Positions 23,154 to 34,466 of a DNA stretch of 64,000 nt are shown one piece after another (position 1 is the first letter of the stretch; the number at the start of each line of letters is the position of its first letter). The DNA is taken from contig CM057233.1 in assembly GCA_029891385.1 (NCBI GenBank), forward strand, positions 31,602,540 to 31,666,539. Direction: 5' to 3'. This DNA is from Erythroxylum novogranatense (Eukaryota; Streptophyta; Magnoliopsida; Malpighiales; Erythroxylaceae). A program made the position numbers and the translations under genes. The notes under the pieces are model-generated. The model made no database searches, was not told the DNA's origin, and saw only the letters and a program-made list of their open reading frames with translations.

Positions 23154-26100
23154 ATTCCCCCCTCCTAATAAAAATTTCGTCCTCGAAATTCTCAATCAAC
23201 AATTCAGTATGACCGTAATCATCTGTTCCTATATGTCCCATACACTTTTCCACTCAATGATTCATTTTACGAAAGGTCACAGTAACCATATTCGGTCAGT
23301 TGTTCAGTTACTAATTTGGCTAACTCATTATCACTCGTAGACGAAGACCGGACTCAACAAGGCTATCAGTTGGCGATCTCATTTTCTTAGCTATCTCACT
23401 TGCCATTTTCAGAGTAGTCATTACCTTTAGTTCCAATGCTATAACTCAGTTCATTATTTTCGAACCTGTTCACTAATTATCACGTTTATCCATCCAATAC
23501 CTTTTTCTCACTATACCGTCCAATATCTTTTTCTCCCAATAACATACAGACTAAGTCGTATTCCATAGAGTACATCTTTTCAAGGTGATACTTAAAATAA
23601 CCTCCTTTATCTCGTCAGGGACGATTCACATTCCTTTGGTGACATTTAGCTCCATTTCACTATAACCAGTGATACTTTACCTAATGCAGTCATGCTTTAT
23701 ATCCCATTGACTCTCTATTCAAATTCAATTCTCCTTAGACAATTCATTATTCTATAGTGTTCACGCCCTCTATTCGGATATGCATTTTTCTCTGTTTCAT
23801 TTGTATGATCCTGATCCACTTTAACTAACCCATGCAGTTTTCCTGAGTCACTTTCCTTTATTTCACTCATCACAAGCATTTCGACTCAATGTTGGTCTTT
23901 GCCTCCCGTTAGGCACTGTGCAGTGTATCCCTATAGTAAATCAGAACTCTATAACACGGTCATAATCCTATGAAACCTAAATCACTTACGCATTGTGCCT
24001 GTTGACCATTCAAACCTCTAAGCACTTGAATCACTCATCACTTCATTCTATACTCATAGTCATCAATTTCACTTTTTGCATATACTTACCAGAATGTCTA
24101 GCTTCGACTGTTCACTTTCTTGTTCTATCACTTTTTATCAGGTACACAACTTATTCTTTGAAGCATTCAATATTGTTGTTGTTGTTGTTTTTTTTTTCCA
24201 ATTTCACTACGTGTCCAACTTATGACTCATAAGACTAGACTTACCACTTTAACTCCTGCACTTTTAACCTTTCTTATCACTAGATCTACAACTTCAATTT
24301 TCCAGAAATACTTCACAATCACCCACAATCTACTTGACATTCTTTGAAACTCCCATGATCTGTTCACTAGTTGAGTTTAGTAGGCAGAATTGTCCGTTCA
24401 TTTCAGCATTGTCGGTATTTATGCATGTCTCTTTCCTCGAATTAACACTATGTATCCCTATAGGAATCTAAAGTCTCCAAGACTTTAAACAATTGCGATG
24501 ATAACACCAATACCATTTATCAAAGTCAATTCAATTTATCATTGTTCAACACTTTCAAACACATTCCGTCTATCATCATAATCACTATCATTTGCTTACC
24601 TCGCATACTTCCCAATTAGGGTCTTGATGACTTTTCCAAACATCACTAATCAACATTCTACCTTCTCATTAAGTCCACAATTAATGAATTTACAATCCCT
24701 TTATGAAGATAACACTACATCACGTCATTATCAGTTTTCCTTTAGGTCTTCTTATCTCTATTCATTTTCTCTGTCCAATTGATTTTCTGTCATCCACATT
24801 GATATATATATACTAGTACCTAATCATCTGTACTTGGACTTCCATCAATTTCCACGTCATTTGAGTATTTCACTTCACATTGCAATAGGATCATCTCAAA
24901 TTAAAATTCCACTCATGTTATTAGATACTTTACATTTCCGTACACACGATACAGATAACTTCAGTAATATGAGATATGACTCAATTTCACTTTTAATTTT
25001 GTCCATACTTCTTTCCGTTTGACCATTAGTCTTGTTACCATCTTTATACTGTTCACGAAAGTCTCATCAACCAATTATTATCCTAATTGCTTTTCAATCA
25101 TTCTTCACTATCGTGCACTATCTCAATCGAACAATTTTATGCCATAATTAAAAGATCAAAACATTCCTTACACTAAGGTTCCTTGTGACAGTCACATAAA
25201 CACTTTCTTTCACACTTATTCAGTAATCTATACCTCAGCATTTTATCCGGAAACCAATTAGTAACCTATACAATTCAGACTTCCACAAGACTCCTTTCCG
25301 TTTATGCTAATTCTCAAATAAATAACTGATGCCATAATCATTTCTCATTTCCTCTCATAAAGGTACATTCAGTCCTCCTATGTCTTACTTTAACCTAATA
25401 TAAACTTTACACTTATAGCCACTCATAGAAGCAAGTATTTAATCATTCACTGATCATCTCCTTCATGATTTCCATGTATCTTTCACATACATTTCATTAA
25501 TCATGATCAACTTTATCTTGTCAATAGGTACTCCCAACGTAAATCGACTTAAATGTGACAACTCTTTTCATATCACTATCATTGTTTCATTTTTTTTCTT
25601 TTCATTTCCCTAGTTTCATTCCCATAGCATTCATGTGTCAACTTGACCTTTTAAGGTCATGACCACTTGGCTTATACAATGTCATCTTCTTATTGCTTCG
25701 TATTTCTTTAATATCCTCAAACAATCTATAATAGGGCATTCACAGTCCCCAAAACACGACAAAATCGTTGATACAACTCCATTGTATCTCTATCTATTTA
25801 CCCATCCAGTTACCATTTCTGTGTCTATATACATCTTTTCAACCAAATCTAGAATTTCCCGATACAAAATCAGTAGAAAATTTTCAGTCTGTCTTTTTTC
25901 CCTTACCATCCTTTGATACTAGTTTCCAAACTCTAAGCACAATATTCGCATAACCATTTCAGTCTCACGCTTAGGCGCTCATAATCATAACCGTTTCCCC
26001 AATTCATTTCAGTTTATCTGTACACTTTTATCTCACCATATCTACTTTTTCTTACTCTAATAAGTACTAGGCATCTTGCTTTTTCAGTTCTTTCAGTTCT

Positions 26101-26726
26101 CGATAGACCGTTACAGTACACTATTGATCTTCTTACAATCTCGCTATCATCATCTATCTATGATATCTACTAATATCTAACACCAATGCAGTGAATCAAT
26201 ATATGCCTGATCGGACCATCTACACTTTACTCAGTTCCAATGTTTCCCATGTCCTCACATATACATTCAGAACTCTAATTACTTACTCATCCCGGACTTT
26301 TAATCTCACTTAGGCCTACTATAACTAGTATGCTTCTAGACTTTCCAAGTTCTAGACATATTCATTTTTCTGTCACCATAATATTGCCATTTTAATCCGA
26401 GAATTCATTGATATCAATTCTTTCCTTAATCCGTCTAGGCCAACACAGTCATTCTAACCACAGTACAATATTAATCTACTTATCCATTTTTCCTTCTTCC
26501 TTTCTTAATTGCTTATACACTTTCAGGGGTTCACACTCTCATACGGTCTCACTTTTCTCTTACTTAGTCACTTAACACGTACGCACACGTAGGATTTCTA
26601 CCCGTGCGACTCAAACTAGGGATCAGTTGCTACGGTCTGCAATGACATGACTCAAATGCATACACCTTATGTTTCAGACTGTGCCCCCGATACATTACGT
26701 ACTACTGGACTTTGATACTACCTACA
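23154..26726 (-). mobile_element. Non-coding internal region of the nested element
   Basis: It contains the conserved end block CCTCGAAATT and, in minus sense, GAGGACGAAATTTTTATTAGG with a polypurine tract at 23157-23166. This matches the phrase before the PPT of the host Tekay element (31548-31579). A leader block at 26600-26665 matches 1920-1990. The many short ORFs are AT-rich and show no gag, RT or integrase motif. The element therefore needs another element's enzymes. Confidence 0.8.
26708..26720 (-). other. Decayed primer-binding site of the nested element
   Basis: Minus sense reads TAGTATCAAAGTCC, which aligns with TGGTATCAGAGCC with three transition differences. It lies 6-7 nt inside the right LTR at 26727. 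The changes are all G-to-A or C-to-T type. Confidence 0.65.
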
Positions 26727-29700
26727 TGTAACACCCCACTCCCGTATGACCCGAACCTGACATCGATGGTGATATCCGAGTCCGTGCCCCACGAGGGTGG
26801 CGTACTACATCAGTCGGTCGGTAAAACTTGGTATACCTTTTTTTTCTTTTTTATAACAGACATTGGCCCGGTAAAAACAACGGTAAAAACAGTAAGTAAT
26901 TTAAGCCCATGAGCACAATAAACTATTTCCAATTATTACAAACAATCAACACTCATTACAGTCAGGCAACAATAATGCAATTGTCAATGTGTAAAAACAA
27001 TAACACCCCAATGGGCTTAGTCTAAATACAAAGCATTGTTATACATTGATTGCGGAACACAATTTGGTAAGACACTAATGCAGACATGAACTGATCCCGA
27101 CCTCTATCCTTCACTTGCCTACAGGAGACATACTCCGCGTCGAGCGGGTACTCTTCAAATCTGAAAATATATTGCAATTTTGGATGAGTTTGAGAACTCA
27201 ATGAGAAACCATCATCGATGGTTCTCCCAATTCATGCATCACATAACAAATTACGATAATAAGCGATCTTAGTACTACTAATACAAATAATATTCATAGT
27301 TCATATTACACGATCAATTGTCACGATCAATATTTAATTACGAATAATAAGACGATACGATCAAGATAAGTAGTCACAAGACAAGAGTCATCCATTTACA
27401 ATCTGATCACAGAAGTCAAAGTCACAATAATTATCCATTTCAGATATTCATCCAAGAATGATGCAATGCATATGTGACTCTTTTTCAGTTTTATTACAAG
27501 ATTGTGACCGAGCGCATAAACAAGATTCAGTAAACGCGTCTGGGAGAATTATCTCCCTTCGAGCTCGAGGCTCGTTTGATATGTCGAGCTCTAGGCTCTG
27601 TTCGAAGATCGATGGCCCTCGGTTCACAATTTTCCTTTTAGCGATTTAATGCATTTCATGCATGAATGCACATGCCCAATAGAAGTCAATATAATATATC
27701 ACGGTCCATGGGTCGACCGAATGTACGGTCCAATTACGGCTTGTCTAATGCCCAATTCACGATCAATAAAAGCCATATATAATCCACGTAATCCCCGTAG
27801 GCAATCAAGTCACAAGAACACGTAGATCGGGATAACCAACTAGGTTACTCACATCTTACTTCTTAGCTATTGTCAGAAAGTCTTTGTCACGTCGATTCGA
27901 TCGACGCTCCTCACATGCCTAAGCATCAGAGAAGGTAACTATCACTAACGATTCAATCCGAATGAATTACTGATGCACATGTAGGTAAAAATATGCATGT
28001 TCATGAATTCCCGGCCCTAATTCCATTTTTTCCATCAGAAAAATCTATCCAAAAATTAGAAACCTATTGGCGTTGACGGTGCACAAATCAGACCTCTATA
28101 GGTCCCCAATTAAACAAAACAGTGATTACACAGACTTTTACCCGGACCCACGTCAATTTTCCTTCCAAAAATCTCCAATCTCTCAGAAAAGAAAATTTAA
28201 TATTCTACGAATCCGATGGCTCAAGAATCAGGTCAATCGGATGTCGGACGGAAAAGTTATTCACGAAGGAAACCAAAATTCAACAATTAATATATATATA
28301 TTGCCCTTATTTCCTACTATTTTTCCCTTTCCTTTAACCGAAGTTCAATAAATCATAACTTATTCTACACAATTCAGAAAAATGCAAACCATATCTCATT
28401 GGAAAGGTAATGAAATCCTCTACAAGTTTCCTTTAGTCCAGAAAAATCAATTTCACCCCTAAGGGTGTCAAACATCCAATGTAAGCTACTGCCCACACAT
28501 TCACTTCCTAACACAGAACAGTCATTGGAAATTCACTATCTGTCATTCTATGCAGTCAAAAATTATACAATAAATATACTCATCAAGCTCACAATGTTAT
28601 CTACAACTTTCATGAAACAACCCAAATTTCAATTCCCTTGCTAACTAGGTCAAATAATTCACTCAAGGTTGCTGTCCCTGAAATCACTCAATTTGAGCAG
28701 TAACTTTATATCAATCATATCTCCCGGTACACAAGTCACACAAATCACCACTTTATATCCCTGAAAAGATAAAATCTCAAACTTCAATTCTTCATGAAAT
28801 AACCAGACTCCAATTCAGCCTTTAACAGTGTCAAATCTGTTATGCAAGTTTCTGACCTAATCAGCAATTAACATCACAATGTAGGTTCAAATTGTGAAAA
28901 TCCATAACTCCCACATCTGATTTCCAGAAATTATATGCCATACACCATTTTCAAGATGAATGTGTCATCTAAAACTCTTCATTAGATTTCCAACACCAAT
29001 TCAATGCACAAAAATTACTAAAATTCCTTCTAATCTGAATGTACACCAAATTTGACATTCCAGCTAGGTTTCATTCAATGCATAAAAACAGCCAACAATC
29101 ATCAGTCCATAACTCCTAATATACATATCTAAAAATTGAAAAATCAGTGGAATTGGAAAGATAACTTAATAGGCTTCAACTTTCATTTAGTCCATTTGTC
29201 CTAATTCCTTCTCAATTAATTTATAAAAATTAGCAAAACTATAGGGTATGATTTCGGGTACTGTTCATTCCAGTCAATAGCAGTAACTTTCCAAGACAAA
29301 TTGCACGCTCTTAAAGCTAAAATTGGACAGTGCCTATTTCACACAAAAATGTAGCCACCATCCGAAAGTTTAAGTGGCCACAAACCACACCTCATTTGCA
29401 TTCCTAAACAATTAGTTATGATCAAAACAGTACAATCGATTAAAACCCTAAATTTCCAGATTTGGTCCAATCTTAGTTTCTATCATTTCCAATGCCTTTA
29501 ACACATCATTAAACATCCAAAGGAACACAAATCAGTTCTTATATCATTCATACATGTACTAGGGCTAATACAAAAAAATTGGCAGCACTCACTTCTTCAT
29601 TTCCAAGTAAAATCAATGATCAATATGCCATCAAAATCAAGTTAAACCAAGTTACAACACATCTTTCATGCTAACTTCCTCAAATCATATTCAAACATAA

Positions 29701-30650
29701 CCCAACAATTCAAACTATCATTTTCATAACATTTAACCATCATAACTTAGTAAACAATAACCCCCTTTGGATGCATCTAATAACCATGATTCATGAAATA
29801 CATAATGAAATCTTAACATAAACCTTACCTAGTCAAAGCTCCCATCTCCTCAATTCTCCAACTCTCACAACTTCCTAGTTTCTCCTACTCATACACGACA
29901 TCATTTCTTGCAAAGGGAGGTAAGAGGGTTGAGCTTGCATGCATGAGAGGAAGTGTTTAAAAGGTAGAAGAGAAGAGTGATTTAGCTAGAACCAAAAGAA
30001 AAATCGATGGAGAAGAGGAACTCAAAGTAGGTTTCGGATGATGATGAGCCATAAGCAAAAAATTCAACTTTTTCACTCCTTTATCCATGAGTTGCCGACT
30101 TTACAAGGCCAAGCATAAGACAAAAGCATTAAACCCCTTTGGACACTTGGCAATTGATGGAGAAATGAAGAAAAGTCAAAAGATTTCAACTATTATACTT
30201 TAATCACTTTAATCAATAAATATCCAACTTATACACCTACAATTTCGGTTCCTACATGGTTTAAGGGTCTACTTTAGGGTCCCACCAAAATATGCAAGAG
30301 TTTTAAGATCAAATAACAGTAGAAATTCAACGGGTTCGCCAATTGGCGATTTTTTTCGGTCGTAAATTTTCTCGGAAAAATCCAGAAAATTCCTAAAATC
30401 CCTTAAAATAGAAAACAATTTATGGCGCACTCGAATAATTTTTCAAACCCATTAACCACGTTAATCCTAATAAAATTGTCTTAGGCACGCAAACCGGGAA
30501 TATCATGTATGCATGCACAGTAATTTCATGTGCACAAATGTGACTGTGGATCAATCCTATTATGCATGAACAGTCCTATGCACTCCAAATCTATTCCATC
30601 CTATGTCAAATTTACTATTTTACCCTTCCAATTGAGGGTGAGATGTTACA
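26727..30650 (-). repeat. Right (5') LTR of the nested element (3924 bp)
   Basis: It is nearly identical to 19211-23153 over most of its length. It has the same signals in minus sense: TATAAGT at 30227-30233, donor TAG|GTAAGG (exon end 29829), micro-exon 27918-27853, GTGAGTAACC, and acceptor TTTTCAG (exon start 27160). Between about 27130 and 27900, and again near 30330-30440, it differs from the left copy by many one- to three-base deletions, unlike the rest of the pair. Confidence 0.9.
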
Positions 30651-30652
30651 TG

Positions 30653-31486
30653 CATGGAGTACCAGTGTCTATAGTATCTGACAGAGATCCGAGATTTACT
30701 TTGAGATTTTGGAAGAGCTTGTAGACTGCTATGGGAACTAAGTTTAACTTCAGTACATCATTTCATCCTCAAATAGATGGACAGAGTGAGAGAACAATTA
30801 AAACTGTTGAGGATATGCTCAGGGCTTGTGTATTGGAGTTTAGAGGAGCTTGGGATCAATATGTTGCATTAATAGAGTTTGCCTACAATAACCATTACCA
30901 TAGTAGTATCGGAATGGCACCGTATGAGGCACTGTAAGGTAGGAAATGTCGGTCGCCATTGTATTAGAATGAAGAGGGCTTGAGAATGGTGGAAGGCCCA
31001 GAGTTGATACAGGACACAGTTGATAAGGTGAAGCTGATCCGAAGTCGAATTAAAGTGGCTCAAGATAGGCAAAAGAGTTATGCGAATCAACACCGACGTG
31101 ATAAGGAGTACAATGTAGGAGATAGAGTATTTTTGAGAGTGTCACCCTGGAGGGGAGTTTTGAGATTCGGTAAAAAGGGCAAGTTGAGCCCTAGGTACAT
31201 TGGTCCTTATGAGATCATCGAGAGGATAGGACCTTTGGCCTATAAGTCGACTTTACCGAATGAGATGTCTCAATTGCATAATGTGTTTCATGTGAGTATG
31301 CTCCGAAGATATCCATCAAATCTGCCACATGTAATACCGGCTCAGGAGATTGAGGTTGCTAGTATCTTAAGCTATGTTGAGGAGCCGATCAAGATTGTGG
31401 GATCACGGATTAAGCAGTTGAGGAACAAGGTTATTCCACTGGTAAAAGTTCTTTGGAGGAACCACTCAACTGAAGAAGCAACATGA
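30653..31486 (+). pseudogene. Integrase, second part, with chromodomain (broken)
   Basis: The frame resumes after the nested element with the second catalytic Asp region (VSDRDPRFT). Then come HPQIDGQSERT with the catalytic Glu, the integrase C-terminal region (VGDRVFLRVSP, LSPRYIGPYEI), and a chromodomain (YVEEPIKIV, VPLVKVLWRNHSTEEAT in outline). The chromodomain marks a chromovirus; in the family it helps target insertion to particular chromatin. Stops are at about 30722, 30935 and 30965, and the terminal Trp codon is now a stop at 31484-31486. Confidence 0.9.
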
Positions 31487-31547
31487 GAGACAGAGGAGCA
31501 TATGAGGAGACAATATCTCCACCTATTCGGGCAAGTAGGTAAGAATT

Positions 31548-31579
31548 TCGAGGACGAAATTTCTTTTAGGAGGGGAGAG
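31548..31579 (+). other. Polypurine tract and preceding conserved block
   Basis: The phrase TTTCGAGGACGAAATTTC is followed by AGGAGGGGAGAG at 31568-31579, one base before the 3' LTR. A PPT at this site primes plus-strand DNA synthesis in LTR elements. The nested element keeps the same phrase in minus sense at 23160-23190. Confidence 0.85.
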
Positions 31580-31580
31580 T

Positions 31581-34461
31581 TGTAGCATCCCATTACTTGT
31601 GGGAGGGTTAGAATGGTAAATGTGAGTGACTAATGAGAGTTAGAGATGCATTTCCATGTTCATGGATGATATGTCATACACTTACACATGAATAGTGAAT
31701 TTATTTGCACATGAAAATAATTGTACATGCATTCATGAATAATTCCCGGTATAATTGGATTGATTTGAGAATTGTGAATGTTTTCATATTAGAAATATTA
31801 GTGATTGGTGGAAATATCATATTTGTGTATGTTGGTGAATTTGGGAGTTTCCTTTTGAAAATTATGAAGTATTGCGGAAGACATGTATATATAATATTAA
31901 TAGGAAACAAGAAATTAAAGAAGCTTGGGAGATAGTTGGGTTGTAAAGATGACAGTCAAGGGAGTTAGTTTCAAAGGAAACTAAGTTGGAACTTGGGTAT
32001 TGGGTAAGTGACAAGTGTCACTTAGGTTTTTGTACTCTTGCTAGAAGTAGGTTACTATTCTTTGAGAATTGACAGGTTAAGTCTTGTCCAAGTCCATTCT
32101 TTATTATCATCTTTCTAAAACTTCCTTTTGAGATCCAGAGTTTTCCATCAAATACCTTCTAAGAGACTTCTGTGTTTTTCCTTTCTTTCACCAAACCTAT
32201 TTTGCCATTTGTGTCCTCTACCCTAAGAAAAACCAGAAGCTGATCATTTCACTCAGTGAAGTATAAAAATTTTGTGGAGATTAGGGCTTGAAGATTTTGG
32301 AGTTTCAGCAGGTAAGTAGTAAATAAATATTTTAGAGTTGGGGATTCATGCAACAAATTGCTAAGTTACTATCATTTGCATAAAAAATGACATTCATGTG
32401 TTTGTTCATAAATACTGTGTTGTTGGAGGATGAAAAATTCGATTACGGTGTTAATTTAGTGTTTGAAAGGTTATGAGCATTGCGTGTTGTAAAAGTGATT
32501 TTTGGAGTTGGATGGAAGAGATAATTTAGGTAGAAGATGAATTAAAGGTAAAGTGTTGAAAGCTGATTGTAAAAAAATTCGTGTTCTGATTTCAGGAGAA
32601 AATATGGGCTTGATTTAGATAGATTCTGGCAAAGTTGCATTCTGAAAAGTTATATAACCTTTTTTTAATCTTTCCAACAGTATATTATATGAAAAATTTG
32701 AACTTCAGAGTCAAAAGTTATGATTCTTATAAGTGGATACGTTCTGGACGTAAAAAGTAGATGGAAAAAAAGCAAACGATAGAAATAAGACGATGGAAAA
32801 GCAGACGATAGAAATGAGATGATGGAAAAGTAGACGATGGAAATGAGACGATGGAAAAAGCAGACAATAGAAATGAGACGATGGAAAAATAGACGATAGA
32901 AATGAGACGATGGAAAAAGCAGACGATAGAAATGAGACGATGGAAAAGTAGACGATAGAAAATGAGACGATATAAATGAGACGATGGAAAAAGCAGACGA
33001 TAGAAATGAGACGGTAGAAAATGAGACGATAAAACTAAGATGAAAGTGAGTTAGTGAGAAATGAATTGTGATTTCAATGATTATAAAGAGGCATAAACCT
33101 AAGTGTTAGTTATACTCAAATGAACTTTGGTATGGGGATGGTATTGAGAAGAATCATGGAATGATACCCGAAATTTATCATGAACATGCATTGTATGTAA
33201 ATTATTTCATGCATGTGCATTATTGAACGCCATTAATGGTGTAAATTGTGATATCATGTATGTTATTTGTTATAGAGGAGCAACTGGAACGTCAACTTCC
33301 AGATGTTGCTGGATCTTCCAGGCATTAGCTTCCGGAGTAACCGGTGAGTAACCTAGATGGTCCCACTCAATTAATTGTTTGTTGTAGAAGATGTTTTGAA
33401 TGATGATATTGATGTGGTTCGATTGTGTTGATTTCGGACAATGAAGGTCCGGTGATTCTGATGTATAAATGAGTTAATTACGTGCTCCTTATATGTGAAC
33501 ATGACGAAATAAGTGCTTCAAATGTGAAGGCTGTGAGTATGCATATGAATGAAAAAATGTGCTCAACAGTTCTGTTGAATGTTGGTCTAAGGCCTAACTA
33601 TGAATGTGATCTAAAAGTGAATGTGCATCCATGTGATTGACTGAGGTTATGTTATGTGAAACATTCATTACATGAATGCATGTAAGATAAAGGAAGTTAT
33701 GACCGGATTCGCCAGGACAAAGGGCTTAAAGCTCAGAATGTGAATAGAGCCTAGGGCTCGGATGGATCCACTAAGGGATATGAGACGTTATACGACAAAG
33801 CTCGACATCCATGATGGGATGAGCCGGTGAAAAGGCACTCAGTCATAACGACAATAATAAATGAAAGTGAGTCTCACGTGCATTGCCAATTATAATTGAT
33901 GTGTGTTTTGTATGAACAATGTGATATATTGTGAATGTGCAATGAGGTGGATACTATGTTATGTACAAAGATGTGATGCATGAATTGAGTGAATCACCGA
34001 TGATGGTTACCATTGAGTTCGCAAAAACTCATCAAAATTGCAAAGTTGTCTTTTCAGGACCAAGAGACGACTCTAGCTACTAAAGAGGCCCTACCAGCCG
34101 AGTAGATTGTGACCGGTGAGAGAGGTCATGGCTCAAAGGTTGGTCAACTGGGGTTCTTTCGGGTGGTTTAGATAACTTTGATGCACTTTCCTCATTCATG
34201 TAGCACTATTATATTTGGTTTCTGATGATGAACATATGGATAATGTTGATAGACAATGTAGATTTCGATTTTGTGAAATGCAATGAGGAAAAAATTGGTT
34301 TTAAAATGGGGTGATCTTCTTATGATGCTTTAAGTGAATTATGTTACCATGCCATATGAAGGGGAATGTAGTGATCGATCGTAGCTCGCCCTTATCGTAG
34401 GATATATATTAGAATGACCTTCAGATATCCCGATGTATACCTTACAGTAAGGGGCACTACA
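31581..34461 (+). repeat. 3' LTR of the Tekay-type element (2881 bp)
   Basis: It matches 12483-15442 throughout. Most of the length difference comes from a shorter minisatellite at 32757-33032. Splice-like signals are kept: CAG|GTAAGT (exon end 32311), TTATAG with exon 33276-33343, GTGAGT, and TTTTCAG (exon start 34058). The TATAAGT box is mutated here. Confidence 0.9.
32757..33032 (+). repeat. Minisatellite in the 3' LTR
   Basis: It has the same GACGATGGAAAA/GACGATAGAAATGA units as 13661-14022 but fewer copies. Purine-rich on the plus strand. Unit order differs from the 5' LTR, as expected of slippage or unequal exchange. Confidence 0.85.
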
Positions 34462-34466
34462 TCGAT

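Larger units (their letters stand above)
19211..30650 (-). mobile_element. Nested non-coding (LARD-like) LTR element, antiparallel, 11.4 kb
   Basis: LTRs at 19211-23153 and 26727-30650 flank a 3573-bp internal region without any gag or pol frame. Flanks are TGCGT (19206-19210) and TGCAT (30651-30655), a 5-bp TSD with one CpG-type transition. Orientation is minus because a polypurine tract in minus sense abuts the left LTR and a decayed PBS abuts the right LTR. Hand comparison of about 380 bp of the LTRs shows about 12 differences. LTRs of 3.9 kb and a non-coding core fit a large retrotransposon derivative that must be moved by another element's proteins. Confidence 0.9.
12483..34461 (+). mobile_element. 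Full-length Tekay/Del-type Ty3/gypsy chromovirus, with a nested insertion
   Basis: Two LTRs (12483-15442 and 31581-34461) start TGTAGCATCC and end CTACA, flanked by the perfect TSD TCGAT (12478-12482, 34462-34466). A PBS for initiator tRNA-Met and a polypurine tract are present. Domain order is gag, protease, RT, RNase H, integrase, chromodomain, and the last places it in the Tekay/Del lineage. A hand comparison of the first 320 bp of the LTRs gives about 9 substitutions, roughly 3 percent, so insertion is fairly recent. Pol is dead: many in-frame stops, a frameshift near 17830-17860, and an 11.44-kb insertion in integrase. Without that insertion the element is about 10.5 kb. Confidence 0.93.
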
